IMG/VR virus record: IMGVR_UViG_3300044998_000799
Span: 1 to 31,633 of that record
DNA from: a virus
Length of the DNA: 31,633 bases
Strand: one strand, 5' to 3'
Below are positions 1-5,314 of the stretch, piece by piece. The position numbers and the translations under genes were made by a program. A model generated the notes under the pieces. That model made no database searches, was not told the origin of the DNA, and worked only from the letters and a program-made list of their open reading frames with translations. Each line of letters begins with the position of its first letter. Positions within the stretch are counted from its first letter, which is position 1.

Positions 1-71
1 TAAGTCCCCTGTCCCTTAAGCTTAAAGCGCGTACGCGCGAGCGCGCTCCCGAACGTCGCATAATTAGAAAG
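1..71. other. Upstream non-coding stretch with GC-rich palindrome
   Basis: No gene is visible here. The stretch holds a perfect 12-base palindrome (GCGCGTACGCGC, 27-38) followed by another GCGC-rich run to 46, and an AT-rich octamer just before the first start codon. The first three bases are TAA and could be the stop of a gene to the left, but this cannot be tested from the window. The palindrome lacks a following T-run, so I do not call it a terminator. Confidence 0.4.
59..66 (+). promoter_or_regulatory. Candidate -10-like octamer before the first gene
   Basis: CATAATTA ends 5 bases before the ATG at 72; its hexamer CATAAT ends 7 bases before. No convincing Shine-Dalgarno precedes the ATG (only AGAAAG directly abutting it) and no -35 box is seen. 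It is listed because similar octamers sit at almost the same distance from other start codons in the window. Confidence 0.25.
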
Positions 72-563
72 ATGAAGGACGACGCGGCTTTGAAGGCTGT
101 TATCGACAGTCTCGAGCGTACCCTGAATCGCATCCAAGAGAAGCTTAAATCGGCACACGTCCTCAACGGCGGCTTCGATCGACTGATGGAAAAAGTCGAT
201 TCGATCGAAGGTACGCAAGAAAAGATATTGGGAGAGCTCAACACTGTCAAAGCCACGATCTACGATCCCGATACGGGCATCTACTCTCGTATCAAGGCGG
301 TCGACGCCAGAAACGATGAGCGCGCTCGCGCAATCGACAAGTCTATCTCTGAGATAAAAGTGTCGCAAGAGAAGATCGCTGAGACTACCAAAAACCACGC
401 AGACGAGGTTCAGAAGGTCAAAGAACTTGAGAAGAAGGTCGACGACCTGTCCAAGTGGAAAGCCAATGCCAATAAGATCGTCTGGGCCGTTGTCGTACCG
501 GTAGTGACGACTTTCGGTAAGATCATCTACGATTTTCTAGCCGCGCATGTACAACTGAAATAG
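72..563 (+). CDS. Coiled-coil protein with C-terminal membrane anchor
   Basis: The 163-residue product is unrecognised at family level. Residues 1-60 and 80-130 are charged and helical with heptad-like spacing, so coiled coil is likely. A central DPDTGIYSRI stretch (66-75) breaks the helices; I have the impression that a DPDTG-(L/I)-Y-x-R motif occurs in other phage proteins of this layout, but cannot confirm it. Residues 135-156 (IVWAVVVPVV onward) form one hydrophobic segment followed by a short polar tail, suggesting a C-terminal transmembrane anchor with most of the protein on one side of the membrane. There is no N-terminal signal peptide. A holin or lysis-related role is possible but a single C-terminal segment is not enough to claim it. 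The next gene starts 20 bases downstream in the same direction. Confidence 0.75.
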   Translation: MKDDAALKAVIDSLERTLNRIQEKLKSAHVLNGGFDRLMEKVDSIEGTQEKILGELNTVKATIYDPDTGIYSRIKAVDARNDERARAIDKSISEIKVSQEKIAETTKNHADEVQKVKELEKKVDDLSKWKANANKIVWAVVVPVVTTFGKIIYDFLAAHVQLK

Positions 564-582
564 TTTCGATGTACAATTGAAG
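547..582 (+). repeat. Short tandem direct repeat around a gene junction
   Basis: ATGTACAACTGAAA (547-560) and ATGTACAATTGAAG (569-582) match at 12 of 14 positions. The first copy is the 3' end of the membrane-anchor gene and the second ends one base before the next ATG at 584. TGTACA in the first copy (548-553) lies 18 bases before TACAAT in the second, so the pair could form a -35/-10 arrangement. Confidence 0.45.
572..579 (+). promoter_or_regulatory. Candidate -10-like element of the GroEL-like gene
   Basis: The hexamer TACAAT (572-577) ends 6 bases before the ATG at 584. With a normal -10 to +1 distance the transcript would start at or next to the ATG, giving a leaderless mRNA. TGTACA at 548-553 matches TTGACA at four of six positions with an 18-base spacer. 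This is inference from sequence only. Confidence 0.3.
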
Positions 583-583
583 G

Positions 584-1708
584 ATGAAAGCCCTTACGGC
601 ATTCGTCAAAGCATCGGGAACTCGTACAGTTTTAGGCTCGGATTCGAAGGTCATTTCGGATGATCTGCAGAAATTTCGTCACTTTCGTTCGATGGTCGAA
701 CCTATTGAGCGGCCCAAGTATGATAGCCTTGTATTGCATTGGTACGTAGCTGAAAATACAGCTCCCGATGCAGGAGAACTATTTTGTCGAATGCTCGAAG
801 GAAAAAAGATCGAGTGCGAATTTTCGGGTAAGATCAGAAAGTCAGAACTCAAAGGATTGCTACCTGATGATCCGGATCTGGACATTTTGATGACGTGTTA
901 CGATCTGATCGGAGTCGAGGGCTCGATCGAAGTGAACGCCGGGAAGGATGATCGGATAGATGTGCATGACAGTTATCGGTTTGATCTGAATGCTTCGATC
1001 GAGACGAAAGCGTGGATCCGATCATCGGCCAAAGTCATGTTGGTCGACGGCTACATCGAACGCGTTTCTGAGATTCATCACGTCTTGCAAAAGTGCAGCG
1101 AAAGTAAGGTACCGATCATCATATTCGCTCGAGGATATTCGGGGGATGTCTTGAATACTATTAGCGTCAATGTGACGAGACAGACCATCGACATTCTGCC
1201 CTTTACCATCAAGCTAGATCTTGGGCAAGTCAACGATTTTTACGATTTGAGCATCCTAACGGGAGCTCAAGTCATTTCTAGCGAAAAGGGCCAGCTAATA
1301 TCATCTTCAAAATTTGAAGAGTTACCCTCCGTGACGTATGTCAGATACAGCCCATATGAAAAGATGCTAGTCATGAGGAATGATTCTACCAAACCTCAGG
1401 TCATGCAACACCTCAGAAAGCTGAGGGAAAAGTTGGAATCGACGGATGCTTATAATTTGAACGAGCTCACTGGCCGAATTAGAAAGATGACCAGCCTGGT
1501 TTGTATGGTGACGCTCAAAGATGATTTAGGATATCAGATCCGAAAGGATTTCTTCAAGAGAGCGAGTCGGTTGATCGATCATTATTCTAGATTCGGCCGT
1601 GTTCGGACTTCTGTCGGAGATTATCCCAAATCTTCTTATGATATTGCGGCGCGCCACGCGTCGGACGCGCTAGAAAAGTTGGAATCGACCGTTACTTTGC
1701 GTTTTTGA
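584..1708 (+). CDS. Truncated GroEL-like chaperonin with degraded ATPase site
   Basis: The 374-residue protein aligns by eye with GroEL over the intermediate and apical domains. GVEGSIEVNAG (110-120) matches the GKEGVITVEDG region, followed by DVHDSYRFDLNAS for DVVEGMQFDRGYLS. Residues 152-184 (MLVDGYIERV, VPIIIFARGY) match LLVDKKISNI and RPLLIIAEDV, and 214-234 (ending SILTGAQVISSEKG) matches the DIATLTGGTVISEEIG helix and strand. Residues 272-338 match the descending intermediate segment. Family knowledge: GroEL is about 548 residues and hydrolyses ATP in its equatorial domain. Here the N-terminal equatorial part is shortened to about 70 residues, GDGTT becomes roughly APDAG (60-64), the position of catalytic Asp398 falls on K325/R326 in my alignment, and the C-terminal equatorial half is absent. 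I infer a chaperonin-derived protein without ATPase, perhaps a substrate-binding decoy, a host GroEL partner or an assembly scaffold. It overlaps the convergent minus-strand gene by 17 bases. Confidence 0.7.
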   Translation: MKALTAFVKASGTRTVLGSDSKVISDDLQKFRHFRSMVEPIERPKYDSLVLHWYVAENTAPDAGELFCRMLEGKKIECEFSGKIRKSELKGLLPDDPDLDILMTCYDLIGVEGSIEVNAGKDDRIDVHDSYRFDLNASIETKAWIRSSAKVMLVDGYIERVSEIHHVLQKCSESKVPIIIFARGYSGDVLNTISVNVTRQTIDILPFTIKLDLGQVNDFYDLSILTGAQVISSEKGQLISSSKFEELPSVTYVRYSPYEKMLVMRNDSTKPQVMQHLRKLREKLESTDAYNLNELTGRIRKMTSLVCMVTLKDDLGYQIRKDFFKRASRLIDHYSRFGRVRTSVGDYPKSSYDIAARHASDALEKLESTVTLRF

Positions 1709-2651
1709 CGAGGTAATCGTAGAATCGCTTGAAAGTATCGACGGTCTTCTTATTGGCAGGATCATTCAGATTCTGAGCGCCGATAGCTGTCATGGCCGTC
1801 TGAAAATCGGGAAAAGTTTTGGCCGTTTTTTGTCCCTTGTATTTTTGAGTCGAAGCGGGAGTATTTGCCGTTCCAAGTCCCGTCTGCTGAGCTTGCGTGG
1901 GTTGTACTCCAACAGATTTGCCTGAGGCGTCCTTACCCGTCGTCTGCTGTTCTTGTCCGCCGGCCATTTGATTGGCTGCTTGAGCTGGATTAGCCTGAGA
2001 TATCATCTTAGCATCTTGGCTAGAGATAGGTAGTCCAGGCGCGGACTTGGCACGATTAGCCAGCTGTTCCATCTCAGCAGGAGTCAAATTGAAGAATTCG
2101 GTAGCCATCAAGCCAACGTCCTTGACAAAGGGCATCTTCTTGTTACCGAATATTCCGCCGGGAGGAGTGAAGGCGTTTTGCAAGACTTTGACGATTTGGG
2201 TACGATTGGCAGGAGATTTGGCAAAAGCCTGACTGAGGGGCTGATCGGCTTGCGGACCCTGGGCCTTCGGATCTACATTCATTTTCTTCAGGAGAGAAAT
2301 GACTGTCGGCATCGCCCTCAAACCCTGAAGCATGCTAGCTTCGAAGGTGATGAAATCTTTTAGATCATCGACGATCTTGTATTTGTCGTTGACATTTTGC
2401 GCCAACTTTTTCCAGAGCCCGCCTTCCCCTGATAGCTTTTGTGCTGCTAGCTCTTTGGCTTGATTGATCGCCTGATTCAGCTGAGGTACTTTGTTACGGA
2501 TAGGAGCTATCATGCCCTCTAACGTACCGATAGTCTGGACCATCTGCTGCAGCTTCTGCTGGTCCAGGGCCTCCAGCAACCTCTTCTGATCATAAAGTTC
2601 TTTGAGCGTAGGAGACATGTTTAACGCTCTATAAGTATGTTTTACATTCAT
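1692..2651 (-). CDS. Gln/Ala-rich hypothetical protein on the minus strand
   Basis: The 319-residue product is unrecognised. Residues 12-110 are helical and charged (KELYDQKRLLEAL, LQQMVQTIGTLEGMI), 160-215 contain a mixed helical part, and 220-280 are a Gln/Ala/Thr/Gly-rich low-complexity linker before a short helical C-terminal domain (FPDFQTAMTAIGAQ to FKRFYDYLVKNAK). This resembles a two-domain protein with a flexible linker. No signal peptide or membrane segment is seen. Two starts are possible: the one given, or Met12 (ATG at 2616-2618), which would leave a 44-base divergent intergenic space instead of 11. Neither has a strong ribosome binding site. It is one of only two minus-strand genes in the window and converges with the GroEL-like gene, overlapping it by 17 bases. 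Confidence 0.75.
   Translation of the reverse strand: MNVKHTYRALNMSPTLKELYDQKRLLEALDQQKLQQMVQTIGTLEGMIAPIRNKVPQLNQAINQAKELAAQKLSGEGGLWKKLAQNVNDKYKIVDDLKDFITFEASMLQGLRAMPTVISLLKKMNVDPKAQGPQADQPLSQAFAKSPANRTQIVKVLQNAFTPPGGIFGNKKMPFVKDVGLMATEFFNLTPAEMEQLANRAKSAPGLPISSQDAKMISQANPAQAANQMAGGQEQQTTGKDASGKSVGVQPTQAQQTGLGTANTPASTQKYKGQKTAKTFPDFQTAMTAIGAQNLNDPANKKTVDTFKRFYDYLVKNAK
2630..2637 (+). promoter_or_regulatory. Candidate late-type promoter octamer (TATAAGTA)
   Basis: TATAAGTA differs by one base from TATAAATA, the T4 late promoter consensus, and lies 25 bases before the ATG at 2663, a normal leader length. It overlaps the start of the divergent minus-strand gene if that gene begins at 2651, but not if it begins at 2618. 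No -35 box is visible, as expected for a T4-late-type promoter. Confidence 0.3.
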
Positions 2652-2662
2652 GTAAGAGTCTC

Positions 2663-2917
2663 ATGAGCAACCAGAAACTGAAGAATGATCTAACCAAGTC
2701 GGCTTGGACCCTGTCGACCACGATCAAAGATGTCGTTGCAAGGAACTTACTGAAAGCGATTTCTAGCAAAGAGATCGTCGTTCCCCAAGAGTATCAGACG
2801 AAGCTAATTTACCTTGTTCAGGCTTCTGTCGATTCGGCGTTCGAAAGTTCTGTCAAACAGTTTCAAAAGGATATTGACAAGGCTTTCGTCGCAAACGAGG
2901 ATGCTAAAAAAAAATGA
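2663..2917 (+). CDS. Small helical hypothetical protein
   Basis: The 84-residue, lysine-rich protein appears all-helical, with two amphipathic stretches (about 8-35 and 45-75) and a basic KKK end. No family is recognised. The ATG follows AAGAG at a 4-base spacing. It starts the rightward run of small genes leading to ClpP and reads divergently from the 319-residue gene. Confidence 0.65.
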   Translation: MSNQKLKNDLTKSAWTLSTTIKDVVARNLLKAISSKEIVVPQEYQTKLIYLVQASVDSAFESSVKQFQKDIDKAFVANEDAKKK

Positions 2918-3083
2918 TGAGCCCGTCGACATTTCGACGAGTCCTGAGCTGGATGGGAATTTAGTAAATGTTGTCGGGCCAGAGACACTCGATCCGGTGC
3001 AATTGCATCCTAGCTCAACACATGAGCCGCAAGGACCCGCCCCTGTTTCATTTCGTGGTTTTTTCCGTCGTCGAAGACGATAG
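2901..3083 (+). CDS. Possible 60-aa overlapping small protein with basic tail
   Basis: An ATG at 2901, inside the end of the preceding gene, opens a 60-codon frame. The product is acidic and Pro/Ser-rich at first (DEPVDISTSPELDG) and ends in FRGFFRRRRR. It fills the 104 bases between neighbouring genes that would otherwise be empty in a tightly packed region. Against it: GAGG abuts the ATG with no spacing, and the 3' third overlaps the next gene by 62 bases in another frame. It may be real, or an open frame by chance. Confidence 0.35.
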   Translation: MLKKNDEPVDISTSPELDGNLVNVVGPETLDPVQLHPSSTHEPQGPAPVSFRGFFRRRRR

Positions 3084-3423
3084 AGTTAAACCGAAAATTG
3101 TCCAGTGTCCAAATTGCGGAGTCTTGCATCGTATCCTGGATATCGGTCGATCTAAGATATTGACCGGCAAGGAAGAGTCCAAGTCGTTAGTGACGTTTGA
3201 TGATATCAAGTCGTCTGTGCCGCCTAATCTTGCAAAGATACTAGAACAGCATGACTTGGACATGACTCAATGGGAGGCCGCCCAATTTATCGTTGAGAAT
3301 CAAAGGTGGGGAGAGCACGTCGTTTTATCCGACGAATCTGTGGACAAGATCAGATACGTCAAGTACGTTAGGATCTTGGGCAACGAATTGTATCGAGTCG
3401 ACACGCAAGAATTCGAGGAGTAA
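3022..3423 (+). CDS. Hypothetical protein with CPNC zinc-type motif
   Basis: The 133-residue product has an N-terminal beta-like segment (FHFVVFSV, 9-16) leading to KPKIVQCPNCGVLHRI (23-38), a CxxC knuckle at Cys29/Cys32 with a nearby His36. No second CxxC pair exists, so zinc binding would need other ligands or dimerisation. The rest is mixed alpha/beta and acidic. I chose the ATG at 3022 rather than 2968 because the extra 18 residues of the longer frame look unlike protein and the segment from 3022 reads directly into the domain. The gene overlaps the possible 60-aa gene at its 5' end and shares a TAATG with the next gene. No function is assigned. Confidence 0.7.
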   Translation: MSRKDPPLFHFVVFSVVEDDRVKPKIVQCPNCGVLHRILDIGRSKILTGKEESKSLVTFDDIKSSVPPNLAKILEQHDLDMTQWEAAQFIVENQRWGEHVVLSDESVDKIRYVKYVRILGNELYRVDTQEFEE

Positions 3424-3680
3424 TGCAAGACGAAAAGAAATTTTACGGCACTCTTGGCGTCGACAAGGATGCCAAAAGGATGAATGACTGTCGAGATATC
3501 GTCAGGTCTATCGTCCAGTTTGGAGTAGATGATCAGCAGATCCTGACCATCATTAGATTGTTGGCACTAGAGATGGAAGATCACGAAGCTCACGTTAGAA
3601 TTGTGGAGTTGTTGAAAGATATCGGAAATAGTTGCTTTTTGATCGAAAGGACGGATGTCGATGGGCAGAAGAGTCAGTAA
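3423..3680 (+). CDS. Small hypothetical protein upstream of ClpP
   Basis: The 85-residue, mostly helical product is of unknown function. Its start overlaps the previous stop (TAATG) and is preceded by GAGGAG, so translational coupling is likely. A later start at Met20 (ATG 3480) is also possible. The first residues (KKFYGTLGVDKDAK) look like the beginning of a J-domain, but the HPD motif and the helix pattern are missing, so I do not call it DnaJ-like. Its 3' end overlaps the ClpP-like gene by 26 bases in another frame. Confidence 0.65.
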   Translation: MQDEKKFYGTLGVDKDAKRMNDCRDIVRSIVQFGVDDQQILTIIRLLALEMEDHEAHVRIVELLKDIGNSCFLIERTDVDGQKSQ

Positions 3681-4260
3681 TGCGGCCCGTCCGGCCGAAA
3701 AAAACAGTTCGGACTCAGAGCTAGTCCTCGTCAGTCCCGAAAATTCGAACGACCGCATCGTCTTCCTATCTGGAGACGTCAATGAGCATTCGATCTCTAC
3801 TATCATTATTCAGCTGATCAGTTTGGCTAATCAGAATCCGTCATTTCCCATTTACTTGATCATTAGCACGTACGGAGGCTCCATCGATGAGATGTTCAGC
3901 CTATACGATACGATCAAATTTTTACCCTGTCCTGTGCACACAGTGGCCCTAGGAAAAGTCATGTCCGCCGGCGTCCTTCTGCTGTCAGCCGGAGTCAAAG
4001 GAAAGAGGCTAATAGGAAAGAATGCTCGTATCATGATGCACGCCGTCTCTACTTCACACTCAGGTAACGTCTTTCAGGTCATGAATGATGCTCAAGAGAC
4101 TCAGCGTTTGCAAATGTTGATGGTCGAGTCTTTGTCTAAAGAGACAAAAATGACAAAAGAGCATGTCCAGGAAATCATGATCAAAGGGCACGATCATTAC
4201 ATGACTCCCATGGAAGCCATCAAGCTCGGCATCGTTGACAAGATTATCGGTTCTGGTTAA
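3655..4260 (+). CDS. clpP: ClpP-like serine peptidase
   Basis: The 201 residues match the length and order of ClpP: STYGGSIDEM (71-80) is the usual oxyanion-side motif, GKVMSAGVLLLSAG (100-113) carries the nucleophile Ser104, ARIMMHA (124-130) carries His129, and GHDHYMTPMEAIKLGIVD (178-195) carries Asp180. The Ser-His spacing of 25 residues equals that of E. coli ClpP. Family role: a self-compartmentalised protease that degrades unfolded proteins with a Clp ATPase; phage versions may use host ClpX/ClpA or act in capsid processing. No Clp ATPase is seen here, and the gene is not beside capsid genes, so I favour host or phage protein turnover. Residues 1-25 are a polar, disordered extension. 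ATGs at 3655 and 3661 are both possible starts after AAAGGA. Confidence 0.93.
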   Translation: MSMGRRVSNAARPAEKNSSDSELVLVSPENSNDRIVFLSGDVNEHSISTIIIQLISLANQNPSFPIYLIISTYGGSIDEMFSLYDTIKFLPCPVHTVALGKVMSAGVLLLSAGVKGKRLIGKNARIMMHAVSTSHSGNVFQVMNDAQETQRLQMLMVESLSKETKMTKEHVQEIMIKGHDHYMTPMEAIKLGIVDKIIGSG

Positions 4261-4310
4261 TTCGTGCGCGAACTACAGAACATTTATTTTTACAGTCGCC
4301 CAAGGAGCGA

Positions 4311-4318
4311 TATATTTA
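4311..4318 (+). promoter_or_regulatory. Candidate promoter octamer of the H1-like gene
   Basis: TATATTTA lies 36 bases before the ATG at 4355, in a 94-base gap that follows the ClpP stop. It is flanked by GATAT and ATATC, an imperfect inverted repeat. The gap otherwise holds no gene. The gene it would serve has its own terminator, so an independent transcription unit is plausible. Confidence 0.3.
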
Positions 4319-4340
4319 TGGATATCCAATCAAAACGATT

Positions 4341-4347
4341 GGGGAGG
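4341..4347 (+). promoter_or_regulatory. Strong ribosome binding site that sets the H1-like start
   Basis: GGGGAGG sits 7 bases before the ATG at 4355, the strongest Shine-Dalgarno in this part of the window. It shows that the start is 4355 and not the in-frame ATG at 4235, which lies inside ClpP. High translation of a small basic DNA-binding protein fits. Confidence 0.75.
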
Positions 4348-4354
4348 TCATCTC

Positions 4355-4573
4355 ATGAGTGATAATGATGCAGTTCTGTCGAAGTGGTCCGATCTGAAGA
4401 AGCTGATCGAGGGTCTCGATCTTGACGTTCACAAGAACGCTGCCGGAAATGCCGCGGCAGGTGTGCGGGCTCGTAAGGGTCTTCGTGCTCTGAAGAAGGC
4501 GACGGGGGATCTTGTGAAGCAGAGCGTCGCTCTCGATAAGGGTAAGAAGGCCGCTAAGGCGACCGCCAAGTGA
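4355..4573 (+). CDS. Histone H1-like basic DNA-binding protein
   Basis: The 72-residue product has an N-terminal helix (LSKWSDLKKLIEGL, 8-21), then a core NAAAGVRARKGLRALKKATGDLVK (32-55) that matches the AAGTRARKALQELKK type of bacterial and phage Hc1/histone H1-like proteins, and a Lys/Ala-rich tail (KGKKAAKATAK). Family role: nucleoid-type compaction or transcription modulation by non-specific DNA binding. The small size, high basic charge and strong ribosome binding site suggest abundant expression. It is flanked by its own candidate promoter and an intrinsic terminator, so it probably forms a one-gene unit. Binding specificity cannot be read from the sequence. Confidence 0.8.
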   Translation: MSDNDAVLSKWSDLKKLIEGLDLDVHKNAAGNAAAGVRARKGLRALKKATGDLVKQSVALDKGKKAAKATAK

Positions 4574-4600
4574 TCTTTTGACCACGAGGCTATTAGCTGC

Positions 4601-4628
4601 CAACGGCCCGCAAGGGCCGTTGTCTTTT
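4601..4628 (+). terminator. Rho-independent terminator after the H1-like gene
   Basis: A perfect 9-bp stem CAACGGCCC/GGGCCGTTG closed by a GCAA tetraloop is followed by TCTTTTA. The hairpin begins 27 bases after the H1-like stop codon. It separates that gene from the next unit. Confidence 0.9.
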
Positions 4629-4675
4629 AAAGTGATCGGATCCCAGAGAGGACCTACTTATGATACGAGGAATGC

Positions 4676-4990
4676 ATGTCAACTAGAGCAGTAAGAACTG
4701 AAATCGCTCTGCAAAACCTTGATCCTCGATTGCCCCACAATAAGGTCGACAAGAAGGGTCGACTAGTTCCACGCGGAACTGGTCCCGGTCCCGGTCCCGA
4801 ACCTGTTATGGCTACGGTCGTCGTCGACGAGCTTAAAGTAAAGAATGCTCTCGTTCAACTCGAACCTGAAGAGACTAAGACTGAAGTCGAAGTCGTCGAG
4901 GAATCGAAGCAAGATGTGACTGAGTCCGAAGAGACTTCTAAGAAGAAGCCTGGTAAGAAAGAGAAGAAGGTTGTCAGTACAGATCCTTGA
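4676..4990 (+). CDS. Small low-complexity charged protein
   Basis: The 104-residue product has an ordered-looking N-terminal third, a GPGPGPEP linker (36-43), one beta-like stretch (MATVVVDELKV, 45-55) and a long Glu/Lys-rich tail that moves from acidic (EVEVVEESK) to basic (KKKPGKKEKK). GAGG precedes the ATG at a suitable distance. No family is recognised. The charge pattern suggests an intrinsically disordered, possibly DNA- or protein-coating protein. It converges with the sigma-like gene and overlaps it by 17 bases. Confidence 0.65.
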   Translation: MSTRAVRTEIALQNLDPRLPHNKVDKKGRLVPRGTGPGPGPEPVMATVVVDELKVKNALVQLEPEETKTEVEVVEESKQDVTESEETSKKKPGKKEKKVVSTDP

Positions 4991-5240
4991 TCTTTCGACT
5001 GATATTCTTCTCGATCTGACAGATCCGCATCCTAGTAAGTCCGAAAATTTTGCCAACGTCCTGAAGGGTCTTAGGACCGTCTTGAGCGGCGATGATGGCA
5101 CAGTTCTGTGAATCTTGATGATCGATCCAGTTACGACAGTCTTTTCTCTGACAGGCGACGCCATACTTGGCTTGGATCGAAAAACATGTGATTCCTTCGA
5201 CTACATTGTCTTGGATGACTGCTAGCTTTTTGCCTTCCAT
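4974..5240 (-). CDS. Small sigma-70 region-4-like HTH protein with Cys cluster
   Basis: Residues 55-86 of this 88-residue protein (GPKTLQDVGKIFGLTR, then MRICQIEKNISRKI) match sigma-70 region 4, the helix-turn-helix that reads the -35 box (family pattern TLEEVG-x-x-F-G-V-T-R-E-R-I-R-Q-I-E). Upstream lies a Cys-containing segment, Cys19, Cys30, Cys35 and Cys47 (with C-x4-C and an NC), which could bind zinc. Regions 2 and 3 are absent, so it cannot be a full sigma factor. It could be a phage transcription regulator, an anti-sigma or co-activator-type protein, or a DNA-binding repressor. It is on the minus strand, divergent from PhoH and convergent with the small charged gene. A weak AT-rich ATATC lies just before its ATG and no Shine-Dalgarno is evident. 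Confidence 0.8.
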   Translation of the reverse strand: MEGKKLAVIQDNVVEGITCFSIQAKYGVACQRKDCRNWIDHQDSQNCAIIAAQDGPKTLQDVGKIFGLTRMRICQIEKNISRKIKDLY

Positions 5241-5314
5241 GTGGATATAGCTTTGAATGTACTGCGCTTATTGATCCTGTACAGATTATTGAAGTGAATG
5301 AAAGTAGGAATATG

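Noticed and set aside
27-46. GC-rich palindrome as a terminator of an upstream gene
   Set aside because: It is not followed by a T-run and the upstream gene is outside the window.
3423-3680. J-domain (DnaJ-like) start FYGTLGVDKDAK
   Set aside because: The HPD motif and the remaining J-domain helices are absent; the likeness is confined to about a dozen residues, and the true start may be Met20, after this stretch.
4311-4320. Minus-strand CATAAATA, close to the T4 late promoter consensus
   Set aside because: No minus-strand gene follows it; it would point into ClpP antisense.
4235-4354. Longer start of the histone H1-like gene inside ClpP
   Set aside because: The strong GGGGAGG at 4341-4347 and the family-like length of 72 residues support the ATG at 4355.
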